Assembly (NCBI RefSeq): GCF_000382425.1
Contig: NZ_KB908301.1
Location: forward strand, 1 to 64,000
Direction: 5' to 3'
Source: Empedobacter brevis NBRC 14943 = ATCC 43319
GTDB taxonomy: Bacteria; Bacteroidota; Bacteroidia; Flavobacteriales; Weeksellaceae
DNA: 64,000 nucleotides
Part shown: piece after piece, positions 51,669 to 60,394 of the stretch
Position numbering within the stretch: the stretch's first letter is position 1
Layout of the letters: the number at the start of each line of letters is the position of its first letter
Translations under genes and position numbers: made by a program
Notes under the pieces: generated by a model
The model's database searches: none
What the model was told of the DNA's origin: nothing
The model's input: only the letters and a program-made list of their open reading frames with translations

Positions 51669-51944
51669 TTGAAACCTTTTGAAAGTTGGTATTTATCGTA
51701 TCAACTGAAACGATCAGATAAATGGTCAACAAAAATTGGTTTGAGAGGAGAATATACACCGTCAAAAACTAATTTAATTGCTGAAAAAGAATATTTCAAT
51801 TTGTTTCCGATATTTTATATAACAGAAGATCATTCGTTTAAGGTTAATTTTGGTCGGAGAATTCAACGTCCTATTTTTTGGGACCTAAATCCAAATAAAT
51901 GGTACAATAATCCAATTTCTTATATAGAAGCAAGAAACGACAGA
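51669..51944 (+). pseudogene. Remnant of a TonB-dependent outer-membrane receptor barrel
   Basis: A frame without an ATG encodes FESWYLSYQLKRSDKWSTKI, then GLRGEYTPSK, FNLFPIFYITEDHSFKVNFG and RRIQRPIFWDLNPNKWYN, the highly recognisable mid-barrel segment of the OMP_b-brl_3 type TonB receptor. Only about 90 of roughly 750-900 residues are present, with no plug domain or C-terminus. The frame then runs into unrelated sequence and a terminator. It is a deletion scar between two amidase genes. Confidence 0.78.
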
Positions 51945-51998
51945 CTTCTAATGAAGAAGAAGCAAATCGAAGTGGAGGAAAATAGGAAGTTATCAAAA

Positions 51999-52030
51999 AA
52001 ACTCAGAACAATTTGTTCTGAGATTTTTTG
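51999..52030. terminator. Bidirectional terminator
   Basis: CTCAGAACAA and TTGTTCTGAG form a nearly loopless inverted repeat with A6 before and T6 after. It sits just beyond the stop of the minus-strand amidase copy 2. Confidence 0.85.
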
Positions 52031-52035
52031 TTTAT

Positions 52036-52650
52036 CTAATTCTTCAATGCTTCAAAAATCTTATCTGCAATTTTAGGATAATTATTTTCGTCTGCTAAAA
52101 ATTTTCTATCATCGTCATTTGTCAAATAACCAATCTCAATCATTAGAATCGGAACTTTAGCATCGCGTAAAATTTTCGAATTAGTTTCGACTATTCCTAA
52201 GTTTTCTAAACCCAAAGAACTTATCGTTTTACCAATTTTTTCACCAAGAATTTTTGATTTTTCGAAGAAAGGATTCATTGGTGAAAGATGGATTTCAGTA
52301 CCTTTTTTAGAATCTTTCACATTGTAATTCGCATGAATTGATAAAACCAGGTCCGGTTTTAATTCATTGATCATGTTTGCGCGATTCGTATTGATAATCT
52401 GTTCATCACCTTCTCGTAGCAAAATAAAATCAATATCTGTAAAAGGATTTTTTTCTTTGATGACAGTTGCAATTTTCAACGCAATATCTTTTTCTTGAAA
52501 TTCATCTTTTTTAACTCCTGTATCAGTCCCGCCATGACCGGCATCCAAAAGAATTATACGTTTGGAAGAAAAGGTAGAATCAATAGTATCAGTTTGAGCA
52601 AGAAGACCGGTTGTCAGTAATAAACAAAAGATCTGAATTAGTTTTTTCAT
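52036..52650 (-). CDS. N-acetylmuramoyl-L-alanine amidase (Amidase_3), copy 2
   Basis: The 204-residue protein has a signal peptide (MKKLIQIFCLLLTTGLLAQ), then ILLDAGHGGTDTG (zinc His), EFQEKDIAL (Glu), LVLSIHANYN (His) and ILMIEIGYLTNDDD (catalytic Glu). Same architecture as copy 1, same orientation, separated by the TonB-receptor remnant, so the pair probably arose by duplication. Divergence in the body suggests separate substrates or timing. Confidence 0.88.
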   Translation of the reverse strand: MKKLIQIFCLLLTTGLLAQTDTIDSTFSSKRIILLDAGHGGTDTGVKKDEFQEKDIALKIATVIKEKNPFTDIDFILLREGDEQIINTNRANMINELKPDLVLSIHANYNVKDSKKGTEIHLSPMNPFFEKSKILGEKIGKTISSLGLENLGIVETNSKILRDAKVPILMIEIGYLTNDDDRKFLADENNYPKIADKIFEALKN

Positions 52651-52726
52651 GGTTATTTTTGATTAATTTGATCAAATTTTAGCAAGAATTGTGCTTGTTT
52701 TTCTAAAAAAATGGTTAAAATTATTT

Positions 52727-54055
52727 TTAAAATAAACCACGTGCTTTTATCTCTAAATATTTATTAATTAAATGAATCGATAATTCTTTCGGTTCGCAAT
52801 AAATGGTTAAAATTCCAAATTGATGTAAACGATTTATGATTAATTCTTTGTCATAATTAAATTTTTCTGCAATTGTTTGGTCATAAATATCCGTTGTGGT
52901 TTTTGCTTTTTGCTCATTTAATTTTTTTAATGCTGAATTTTTGAAAAGAATGAGAACAACAACATGCGATTTTTTAATCAATTTTAAATAAGGTAATTGA
53001 CGTTCTAAACCGTCAATCGTCTCAAAATTGGTGTAAATAAACAGGAGGGAACGTTGTGTCAATTTTCGTTTGATGTAAGCGTATAATTGCCCATAATCGC
53101 TTTCAAGATAATCCGTTTGAACATTGTATAGTTTTTCTAAAATCAACTGCATTTGATGATTTTTTCGATCTGCAACAACATGATCCTGTATTTTTTTATT
53201 GAAAGTAATCAAACCGGCTTTCTCATTTTTTTGTAGCGAAATATTTGCTACAACTAGGCTGGAATTAATAGAATAATCCAATAATTTCAATCCGTCAAAT
53301 GGCATTCGCATGGTTCTTCCTAAATCAATCAAGGAATAAACAGGTTGTGATTTTTCTTCCTGAAATTGATTGACCATCAAACGGTTTGCTTTTGCAGTTG
53401 CTTTCCAATTAATTAACCTGTACTCATCACCGATGGTGTAATGTTTTATATTCTCAAATTCAGTATTTGTTCCAATTTTTCGAATTCGTTTCATTCCAAA
53501 TTGATTCTGTAACTGAGCAGCAGAATGCAATTGAAGTTGTTTGAGCTGAAGATAAGAAGGGTAACAAGCAATTGAGGTTGGCTCGTTAATTTTTATTCTT
53601 TTTTCGATAAAACCAAAAACAGAGATAAAAACATTTGTTTGTCCAAATGTATACAAACCACGTTCAGTTGGACGAATTTGGTAATTAAATTTTATGTTTT
53701 GTCCACTTTTAAATCGCTTCTTGAATTGGAAATCTCTCAATTGCAATTGAACAGGAAACTCTTCGAGAATTCGTACATTTAAAGGAAATTGATACTGGTT
53801 GGAAACAGCTATTTTCATTTCATTATCATCTCCATTTGAAAGACGTTCAGGATAAGCTCGAATGACTTCTATTGAATTTTTAGGGATGTAAACCAGAAAA
53901 ATTTCGATGAGAACGGCTAATATAAAGGCTAATACAAGAATCTTCGCAACAATGAAAATTGGAGGCATAAAAAAGCCGATCACAAAACAAAATGCAACAA
54001 AAAGTCCCGCATAAAAAAAACGGTCTGTAAGAAATAGGCTTTTGAAAAATTTCAT
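52727..54055 (-). CDS. DUF58 domain-containing protein
   Basis: The 442-residue protein has two N-terminal TM helices (about 12-52), a beta domain (PERLSNGDDNEMKIAVSN) and the DUF58 core EFENIKHYTIGDEYRLINWK, then LMVNQFQEEKSQ and a VWA-like region (VYSLIDLGRTM). DUF58 proteins are partners of MoxR AAA+ ATPases in membrane-linked chaperone-like complexes. Its start overlaps the stop of the moxR gene by one base. Cytoplasmic face likely. Confidence 0.87.
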   Translation of the reverse strand: MKFFKSLFLTDRFFYAGLFVAFCFVIGFFMPPIFIVAKILVLAFILAVLIEIFLVYIPKNSIEVIRAYPERLSNGDDNEMKIAVSNQYQFPLNVRILEEFPVQLQLRDFQFKKRFKSGQNIKFNYQIRPTERGLYTFGQTNVFISVFGFIEKRIKINEPTSIACYPSYLQLKQLQLHSAAQLQNQFGMKRIRKIGTNTEFENIKHYTIGDEYRLINWKATAKANRLMVNQFQEEKSQPVYSLIDLGRTMRMPFDGLKLLDYSINSSLVVANISLQKNEKAGLITFNKKIQDHVVADRKNHQMQLILEKLYNVQTDYLESDYGQLYAYIKRKLTQRSLLFIYTNFETIDGLERQLPYLKLIKKSHVVVLILFKNSALKKLNEQKAKTTTDIYDQTIAEKFNYDKELIINRLHQFGILTIYCEPKELSIHLINKYLEIKARGLF

Positions 54056-55044
54056 TAACGAGGAATTTCTACACGGTCAATAATTTGCTGAATAATATGT
54101 TGTGTGGTAAAACCTTCCATCTCTTTTTCAGGAACCATTACAACACGGTGCCCTAAAATGGTATGTGCAATTTGTTTGATATCTTCCGGAATAACAAAAT
54201 CACGTCCATTAACAGCAGCATTCGATTTTGCAGCATCAAGAATAGCGATAGAAGCTCGTGGCGAAGCGCCCATGTATAAGGTTTGATCTATTCTGGTTTG
54301 ATGGACAATAGAGGCAATGTAATCTATCAACGTTTCGTGTACAAAAACCGATTTTATACGATTTTGAAATTCAAGAATCTCATTTCCTGAAATAACTTTT
54401 TCAACCAGAGATTCTTTGTCGATATTTTTACGTTCTTGTTGTTCTTTCAGTAATTCAATTTCACTTTCAAGCGACGGGTATTTTACATAAATCTTGAACA
54501 TAAAACGATCTAATTGAGCTTCAGGCAAACGATAAGTTCCTTCTTGCTCAATTGGATTCTGAGTAGCAAAAACTAAAAATGGAGGTTGTAACGGATAAGT
54601 TGTTCCATCTACAGTAACTTGTCTTTCAGACATCGACTCGAACAAAGCCGCTTGTGTTTTAGCTGGAGAACGGTTGATTTCATCAATCAGAATAATGTTA
54701 GAAAAAATAGGCCCCGGTTTGAATTCAAATTCATTTATTTTTGAATTTAAAATAGAGGTACCAATGACATCAGAGGGCATTAAATCCGGTGTAAACTGAA
54801 TTCTGCTAAAACCGGAATCAATCGTTTTGGCTAATAATTTTGCCATCATTGTTTTTGCTACCCCTGGTAAACCTTCAATTAACGAATGCCCATTTGACAT
54901 TAAAGCCAAAATCAATTGATCAATTACATCGTCTTGGCCTACAATTACTTTTTTTAATTCGTCTTTTACGGCCTGCATTTTATGTTGAACATCCGAAAAA
55001 TCGATTCTATTTTCGAATGGTTGATATGTATTTTCGTAACTCAT
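54055..55044 (-). CDS. moxR: MoxR-family AAA+ ATPase
   Basis: The 329-residue ATPase has Walker A EGLPGVAKTMMAK, Walker B IILIDEINRSPAKTQAALFE and ATQNPIEQEGTYRLPEAQLDRF (sensor/arginine finger region). MoxR ATPases act with VWA or DUF58 proteins in maturation or remodelling of protein complexes. It overlaps the DUF4350 gene by 4 bases. The client in this cluster is unknown; envelope-associated work is inferred from neighbours. Confidence 0.92.
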   Translation of the reverse strand: MSYENTYQPFENRIDFSDVQHKMQAVKDELKKVIVGQDDVIDQLILALMSNGHSLIEGLPGVAKTMMAKLLAKTIDSGFSRIQFTPDLMPSDVIGTSILNSKINEFEFKPGPIFSNIILIDEINRSPAKTQAALFESMSERQVTVDGTTYPLQPPFLVFATQNPIEQEGTYRLPEAQLDRFMFKIYVKYPSLESEIELLKEQQERKNIDKESLVEKVISGNEILEFQNRIKSVFVHETLIDYIASIVHQTRIDQTLYMGASPRASIAILDAAKSNAAVNGRDFVIPEDIKQIAHTILGHRVVMVPEKEMEGFTTQHIIQQIIDRVEIPR

Positions 55045-56276
55045 GAGATATTTGCTTTTTGTTTATAGTTTTCAATGATTTGATACACCATTTTTAAATC
55101 GTGTTCATTTGGTTGATCTTTCTGGTAAATATTTTTTAAAAGTGTAAAATTTTGAAGACATTCCTCTTGTGTTAAATTTGCTTTCTGGGAGACAATTTCG
55201 ATGAACTGTTTTTTGGTAATATCAGTTGTTTCAATCAAAAAGGTTTTTCTTAATTTATACAAAAAGTAATCAATTTTCTTCGAAATAATATCTTTTATTT
55301 CACCATTTTCTTGGTACAAAGAAGAAATTGTTTTGGCAAATTCTACGGTGTGATTTTCTTCTTTTGTATACACAGGAATCATACGTTGTTCACGTTTACT
55401 TCTAAAAATTAAAAAGAAGAAAAGTAAGATGAGTAATGTAATCCAAGCTGCTCTTAAGGCGGGCTCAGATAGAATAAAACGCATCATCGACGAACTTCCT
55501 GCATATGTTTTCGACGTATTGTACCAAAAAATCGTTTTCCCCTTTAATGGCTCTAAAACCGATTTTGTATAGAAATAACTGTCTTTATTTAATAAATAAT
55601 AGTTGGTGAAATAAAGTGGTTCTGCATGATACAAGTAAAATCCTTTGTAATTTTCAGGTCTTATTTTTAAATAGTTCGGATACGCTTTGTCTTGATACGT
55701 TATTGTGCCTATTATTTCAGAATCATTTGTGGTTTGACTAAAATAATGATGATCTACTTCTCTTTTCTTTTTTATTTTAAATGGCTGCTTTGTTCTAAGT
55801 TCAAAATTAGTATTGATGGTCAGTGTTTTGTTATACAGCATATTTTCATCAACTCCGGGAGAATCAGAATAGGCAGTATCAATAGTAAAAACTTCATCAG
55901 AACCGTTAGAATCGTCTCCAAAATTATCGTAATAATCAGCAATCATTACAATTCCTCCATTTTGAGCGAATTTGCTTAAAAGATTTTTTGCAACGGTATC
56001 AAAATAGATTTCTGATCCAATGACAACAACAGCATAATTTTCTGCTTGTTTTGGATCTATTTTTAATTCAGATAATTTTTCCAAATCCTGCATGCTACCA
56101 TTTGATAATTTACCAAGTTCTTCATGTGCAATAAATAATCCATAAGGATCTTTATTGTTTTGAAACAAATTTACTTCCCATGATTTTGGAAGGTTGTACC
56201 GTAATTTTGCTGCTGAAAAAATAAAAATTCCAACCAATAAAATACTTCCTACTATAATAATCAATTTAGTTTTCAT
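55041..56276 (-). CDS. DUF4350 domain-containing membrane protein
   Basis: The 411-residue protein has an N-terminal TM (IIIVGSILLVGIFIFSAAK), a DUF4350-like Rossmann-type region (DPYGLFIAHEELGKL; NYAVVVIGSEIYFD; GGIVMIADYYDN), a second TM near 275-295 (ALRAAWITLLILLFFFLIF) and a helical cytoplasmic tail. Function unknown; it is a regular member of MoxR-DUF58 clusters. It overlaps the gene on each side by 4 bases (ATGA). Confidence 0.82.
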   Translation of the reverse strand: MKTKLIIIVGSILLVGIFIFSAAKLRYNLPKSWEVNLFQNNKDPYGLFIAHEELGKLSNGSMQDLEKLSELKIDPKQAENYAVVVIGSEIYFDTVAKNLLSKFAQNGGIVMIADYYDNFGDDSNGSDEVFTIDTAYSDSPGVDENMLYNKTLTINTNFELRTKQPFKIKKKREVDHHYFSQTTNDSEIIGTITYQDKAYPNYLKIRPENYKGFYLYHAEPLYFTNYYLLNKDSYFYTKSVLEPLKGKTIFWYNTSKTYAGSSSMMRFILSEPALRAAWITLLILLFFFLIFRSKREQRMIPVYTKEENHTVEFAKTISSLYQENGEIKDIISKKIDYFLYKLRKTFLIETTDITKKQFIEIVSQKANLTQEECLQNFTLLKNIYQKDQPNEHDLKMVYQIIENYKQKANIS

Positions 56277-56935
56277 GAGGCTACAGATTGATTAAATTGA
56301 TTAAAAATAGTTTTAAGCTCTTTGTACTTTTCATTATCAAGAGGGAATTCTCCAAACCAAACCTGATTGAAAATTTTTGTGTTCTGATGAAAAGAAGTTC
56401 GTGTTTTTTCGTCTTTTATTTGATTGATAAATTGCTGATTTGTTTTTTTAGAATCCCATTCAATCCAGCCTTTTTTATCCAAATTTTGTAAATTTTGATA
56501 ATGTAGGTAACGAATAGCTAAAGCATAATTTTGTTCGCTTTCAGCTTTATGGATTAATAAATTCAAATTGACTTCAGTTAAATTTTCTTCAATAAAATCA
56601 AAGTCAGATTCATCATATAATTTTTTTGAGTTTCGTTTTAAAATACCGCCATTGTTATAAATACGAAAGGCGATAAAAATGAGAAATAAACCAACCGCAA
56701 AATAAAAAATAATTTCCCACGGTAGAAGAGAAAAAAATCTCATAATACCTTCTATTATTTTAGATAAAAAATTAGTATCTACTTCCTTTTTAGGTTTTGG
56801 AAGACTAGTGTAGTCAAATTCTTTTGAAGAATATTTTTCTTTAAAAACGTTAAATTCTTCTGTTTTTGTTTGGGCAAAAGCAAAAAAATGAAACAATAAA
56901 AATAGAAATGTATAAAGTAATTTATGCTTTTTCAT
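56273..56935 (-). CDS. DUF4129 domain-containing membrane protein
   Basis: The 220-residue protein has a signal peptide (LLFHFFAFAQ), a TM around 70-92 (WEIIFYFAVGLFLIFIAFRI) and a cytoplasmic C-terminal DUF4129 domain (LIHKAESEQNYALAIRYLHY; FNQVWFGEFPLDNEKY). Typical companion of MoxR/DUF58. Its start overlaps the SpoIIM-like gene by 14 bases, so the whole block is one tightly coupled operon. Confidence 0.82.
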   Translation of the reverse strand: MKKHKLLYTFLFLLFHFFAFAQTKTEEFNVFKEKYSSKEFDYTSLPKPKKEVDTNFLSKIIEGIMRFFSLLPWEIIFYFAVGLFLIFIAFRIYNNGGILKRNSKKLYDESDFDFIEENLTEVNLNLLIHKAESEQNYALAIRYLHYQNLQNLDKKGWIEWDSKKTNQQFINQIKDEKTRTSFHQNTKIFNQVWFGEFPLDNEKYKELKTIFNQFNQSVAS

Positions 56936-57917
56936 TAGACGGTATAGTTTGATGAAACGAAAAAGCTTTTTGCTTGTTTTTCTGAATAGGATAAAAGATA
57001 TAGTACCACACGATTAAAATCAATGAAAGTAGAATAACAGCAAGACTTAGAAAGATATTGACATCATATAGACGTGTAATAAATCCTTCGATGAAACCTG
57101 CAAGAATAAAGAGAGGAACTGTGCTCAAAAGAATCATTACCGCTTCTTTCGCTTTTTGAATGAGTGATTTCTTTCGTGACAATGTTTTGGGGAACATGAA
57201 ACCATTCCCTAACATTAAACCACAAGCTCCGGCAATGATAATAACAGAAATTTCAATTGTTCCATGCATCCAAATGGCAGACATCGCTTTGCCTAGAACA
57301 CCTTCTTTGAAAAACATATAGTGAAAAGCTCCCAGCATAATTCCGTTCGAAAATAAAATGTAGCCCGAACCAATACTAAAAAATAATCCTAATGTAAAAG
57401 CTAAAAAAGCAACACGAATGTTATTTATTGTGATTGCAAGTGTTGAACCTGTTTGGCTACCGGATTTATAAATAGCAGCAGGATCCCCTTTTTTGATGTT
57501 CATCAAGGTTTCATCAACATATTGGTTTCCTAAAATTAACCGTGTAAAATCCGGATCGAAATGAGAAGATAAAACGCCGATTAAAACTGCAAAAACAAAA
57601 ATTAAAAATGAATACAACAGCATTTTATGATTTTGATACACAATATTCGGCACATCTTCTTTGAAAAATTGAACAAATTGATTACTTGAAGTACGTTGGT
57701 CTTTATAAACCGACTGATGAGCAAATAAGGCCAATTCGTTCAGATAATCTTTTGTTTTACTTTTTGGGTAATAAGTTTGAGCAAATGCTAAATCATTTGT
57801 AATTTCGATGTAATTATTTGCCAAAATATCTGGATGAACATCAATTTTATTTTTCAAATTATGTTCAATATCAGACCATTTAGCTTTATTTTTATCAATA
57901 AAATGCGCTTCTCTCAT
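56922..57917 (-). CDS. SpoIIM/DUF95-family membrane protein
   Basis: The 331-residue protein has an N-terminal soluble part (REAHFIDKNKAKWSDIE) and at least five TM helices from about residue 100. Signatures are FLAFTLGLFFSIGSGYILF and GVLGKAMSAIWMHGTIEISVI, then AGACGLMLGNGF. This is the stage II sporulation protein M superfamily, present in many non-sporulators beside MoxR and RDD genes. First gene of the minus operon and divergent from the RDD gene with 29 bases between. Confidence 0.85.
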   Translation of the reverse strand: MREAHFIDKNKAKWSDIEHNLKNKIDVHPDILANNYIEITNDLAFAQTYYPKSKTKDYLNELALFAHQSVYKDQRTSSNQFVQFFKEDVPNIVYQNHKMLLYSFLIFVFAVLIGVLSSHFDPDFTRLILGNQYVDETLMNIKKGDPAAIYKSGSQTGSTLAITINNIRVAFLAFTLGLFFSIGSGYILFSNGIMLGAFHYMFFKEGVLGKAMSAIWMHGTIEISVIIIAGACGLMLGNGFMFPKTLSRKKSLIQKAKEAVMILLSTVPLFILAGFIEGFITRLYDVNIFLSLAVILLSLILIVWYYIFYPIQKNKQKAFSFHQTIPSNEKA

Positions 57918-57939
57918 TGTAGAGTAGTTGTTAGTGAAC

Positions 57940-57947
57940 CAAATATA
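57940..57947 (-). promoter_or_regulatory. Possible -7 box for the SpoIIM-DUF58 operon
   Basis: On the minus strand this reads TATATTTG (TAnnTTTG) 22 bases before the ATG at 57917. It overlaps the start codon of the divergent RDD gene, so expression of the two might interfere. Confidence 0.35.
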
Positions 57948-58669
57948 TGAATAAACTTTTAGTCAATACACCTCAAAACGTGCAAATTGCTTATAACATT
58001 GCACCGCTTGGAAAACGATTGCTGGCCTATATTATCGATATGATTATTCGAATAATATTGGTTTATGCCTTGTCTTATTTTGTGGATTTTATTCCAAATA
58101 AAGACGAATGGTTCCGAATGGGAATATATAGCGTGGTTGGTTTTATATTTTTACTTTATCCGGTCATGCTCGAAATTTTGATGAAAGGGCAAACTATAGG
58201 AAAATGGATCATGAAAATTCGTGTTATACGGATGGATGGCAATCGTGCCAATAATTTTGATTATTTTTTACGATGGGTAATTGGAATTGTTGAGTTGTTT
58301 TTATTTTTTGGTTTTATTGCGCTGATTACAATGATTGTCAATAAAAAAGGACAGCGTTTAGGCGATATTGTGGCCAATACCTGTCTGATTGATTTGAATC
58401 CGAAGCTAGACCTTTCACAAACTATATTTGCAGAAGTTTCGGAAACCTATAAAATTCGTTTTCCCGAAGTATATCGGTTATCAGACCGGGATATTAATAT
58501 TGTAAAAGAGAATTTTACTTCAGCTTTACACAATAATAACTACGATATTCTTTTAAAATTAACGCGAAAATTAGAAGAAATTATGAATGTGAAAAGTGAT
58601 GGTTTAGGAAATATAGATTTTATACAAATGGTGATTCAAGATCATTATCATTACCACAAAGACAAGTAA
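57947..58669 (+). CDS. RDD-family membrane protein
   Basis: The 240-residue protein has the RDD pattern PLGKRLLAYIIDMIIRIILV (Arg-Asp pair in TM1), three to four TM helices, GQTIGKWIMKIRVIRMDG and KKGQRLGDIVANTCLI. A cytoplasmic helical C-terminal domain of about 95 residues follows. RDD proteins are poorly characterised, possibly transporters. It is divergent from, and usually clusters with, the SpoIIM/MoxR genes. Confidence 0.87.
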   Translation: MNKLLVNTPQNVQIAYNIAPLGKRLLAYIIDMIIRIILVYALSYFVDFIPNKDEWFRMGIYSVVGFIFLLYPVMLEILMKGQTIGKWIMKIRVIRMDGNRANNFDYFLRWVIGIVELFLFFGFIALITMIVNKKGQRLGDIVANTCLIDLNPKLDLSQTIFAEVSETYKIRFPEVYRLSDRDINIVKENFTSALHNNNYDILLKLTRKLEEIMNVKSDGLGNIDFIQMVIQDHYHYHKDK

Positions 58670-58673
58670 ACAG

Positions 58674-58681
58674 TATCTTTG
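58674..58681 (+). promoter_or_regulatory. Candidate -7 box for the YchJ-like gene
   Basis: TATCTTTG matches TAnnTTTG, 17 bases before ATG 58699, just after the RDD stop. Confidence 0.5.
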
Positions 58682-58698
58682 TTTAAAATAAAAATAAG

Positions 58699-59070
58699 AT
58701 GAATTGTCCTTGTTGTTCAGGTAAAAATTATGAAAATTGTTGCGAGCCCTTTCATTTAAAAAAAGAAACTCCAAAAACTCCGGAAGAATTAATGCGTTCC
58801 CGCTATACAGCGTTTGCTAAAGTTTTGACAGATTATTTGGTAGAAACTACACATTCTTCGGTTCGAAAATTACATTATCCAAACGAAATTGAAGAATGGG
58901 CAAAATCGAACAAATGGTTGAAGTTAGAAATTATTTTTGCAAAAGATGATAAAGTTCGTTTTAGGGCATATTATCAGGATAAAAAAGGAGAAATCTACGA
59001 ACACGATGAGCTTTCTGCATTTGTACAGGAAAATGGAAAATGGTTTTATGTAGATGGAGAATTTTATTAA
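58699..59070 (+). CDS. YchJ-family SEC-C metal-binding protein
   Basis: The 123-residue protein has the N-terminal SEC-C zinc motif (CPCCSGKNYENCCEPFH), then TPEELMRSRYTAFAKVLTDYLVETTH and a NTF2-like beta sheet (KVRFRAYYQDKKGEIYEHDE, WFYVDGE). This is the UPF0225/YchJ architecture. Function unknown; SEC-C motifs bind zinc and can mediate protein contacts. Complete. Confidence 0.9.
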   Translation: MNCPCCSGKNYENCCEPFHLKKETPKTPEELMRSRYTAFAKVLTDYLVETTHSSVRKLHYPNEIEEWAKSNKWLKLEIIFAKDDKVRFRAYYQDKKGEIYEHDELSAFVQENGKWFYVDGEFY

Positions 59071-59076
59071 ATATAA

Positions 59077-59100
59077 AAAGCCTCCAATAAAAGAGGCTTT
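59077..59100. terminator. Hairpin terminator between convergent genes
   Basis: AAAGCCTC (59077-59084) pairs with GAGGCTTT (59093-59100). The T-tract is short on the plus strand. It separates the YchJ-like gene from the convergent lipoprotein gene. Confidence 0.65.
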
Positions 59101-59105
59101 GTAAT

Positions 59106-59567
59106 TTATTTTTTTAATTGAGCAACTTTTTCCCAAGAAGGATCAATATCTAATTTTACGGCAATGTAAATATGATCTCCTTTTTGTTTGAATGCTGTTC
59201 CTTGAGCCATTTCTGCTTCAATTTGTTTTGGTGTAAGTCTAAACATAGCACCTGTAGCAGGGTCTACAATAAAACCAATAACTCCTCCAAACATAATGTT
59301 TCCTAAATACCATGCATTAAATTTCTTTGTGATTTTTGTCTCAAAAGGTTGGTAACCATCCAAAACAATTTTTACATCGTAATTGTTTTTACGCGCTAAT
59401 TTGGTTTCGATAGGTGTTTTTCCCAATTCTGTTTCATTAATGTAAACTGTTGCTTCAGAAGGTGTGCTTGTAAAACTAACTTTCTGTTTAGAACCTGAAA
59501 TAATTGTTGCACAGCTTGTTAATAATAATAGTCCACCTGCAAATAAAGCAATTGTAAATTTTTTCAT
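59106..59567 (-). CDS. PEGA-domain lipoprotein
   Basis: The 153-residue protein has a lipoprotein signal with lipobox LLTSC (Cys about 19), then a PEGA domain (VSFTSTPSEATVYINETELG; TPIETKLARKNNYDVKIVLDG). A short hydrophobic segment (WYLGNIMFGGVIGFIVDPATG) follows. PEGA domains are surface beta modules that may bind carbohydrate or envelope components. A consensus promoter lies upstream. Confidence 0.85.
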   Translation of the reverse strand: MKKFTIALFAGGLLLLTSCATIISGSKQKVSFTSTPSEATVYINETELGKTPIETKLARKNNYDVKIVLDGYQPFETKITKKFNAWYLGNIMFGGVIGFIVDPATGAMFRLTPKQIEAEMAQGTAFKQKGDHIYIAVKLDIDPSWEKVAQLKK

Positions 59568-59608
59568 GTGTAAAAAAGTAATAATGTATATACGTTAATT
59601 ATTTCTCG

Positions 59609-59639
59609 CAAAAGTAAATTATTTTTGTTTCTACACAAA
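59609..59639 (-). promoter_or_regulatory. Full consensus promoter for the PEGA lipoprotein
   Basis: On the minus strand TTTG (59639-59636) and TACTTTTG (59616-59609) are separated by 19 bases, matching both Bacteroidota promoter elements. The ATG is 42 bases downstream. Confidence 0.7.
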
Positions 59640-59679
59640 TTTTATTTTAGGGATGACGATTACGTTCAGTTTTTTTAAT

Positions 59680-60393
59680 TTATTTAAAATATTGTTCCGC
59701 TTCTATCACACTTTCTGGGCGTCCTACATCAATTAAAACTCCACCTGAGTGGTCAAAACCAAGGATCGATTCAGTTTTCATCAGATCCATATAAACTTTC
59801 ATAATAGAAAATTTACCTTTTTCAGTAATTTTATCAAATAGATTCGGATGAATAACATGAATTCCGCTAAAAGCAAGATTTCGTAAATTATCTAAAGAAT
59901 TGACAGCTTTTATTTCTTCTTCTGTTTTTAAATTCCGCCAACCTTTCAATTCATTTTGTTCATTAAAATATAATTTTCGGGACGAATTTCTATCTGAAAC
60001 AGCTAATGTAACCAAAGCGTTGTTTTCTTGATGAGATTTTATTAATTCTGTCAGATTCAAATCAGTTAAAATATCAACATTCATTACCAGAAAATCTTCA
60101 TCAAAATTTGCTTTAGCTTTAACTAAGCCACCGCCAGTTTCAAGAACTTGATCCGTTTCATCAGAAATAGTAATTTCAATTCCGAAATAATTATTTTCTT
60201 CCAGAAATACCATGATTTGATCTGCAAAATGATGTACATTAATCACGATTTCATTAATTCCGGCAGCCCGTAAATATTCAATATTACGTTGTAAAAGGGG
60301 TTTTCCATTTACAAGAGCTAGCGCTTTGGGATGGTTTTCTGTAAACGGTTTTAAACGAGTTCCAAGACCCGCTGCAAAAATCATTGCTTTCAT
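59680..60393 (-). CDS. Nucleotidyltransferase, MurU-like (MurNAc-1-P uridylyltransferase)
   Basis: The 237-residue NTP-transferase has MIFAAGLGTRLKPFTENHPKAL (nucleotide-binding GxGTRxxPxT...PK), then VNGKPLLQRNIEYL, DETDQVLETGGGLVKAK and metal-binding NVDILTD. Closest in type to MurU/ManC-short uridylyltransferases. It follows a kinase gene of the AmgK type in the same operon, the pairing that makes UDP-MurNAc from recycled MurNAc. The sugar specificity is inferred. Confidence 0.82.
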   Translation of the reverse strand: MKAMIFAAGLGTRLKPFTENHPKALALVNGKPLLQRNIEYLRAAGINEIVINVHHFADQIMVFLEENNYFGIEITISDETDQVLETGGGLVKAKANFDEDFLVMNVDILTDLNLTELIKSHQENNALVTLAVSDRNSSRKLYFNEQNELKGWRNLKTEEEIKAVNSLDNLRNLAFSGIHVIHPNLFDKITEKGKFSIMKVYMDLMKTESILGFDHSGGVLIDVGRPESVIEAEQYFK

Positions 60394-60394
60394 C

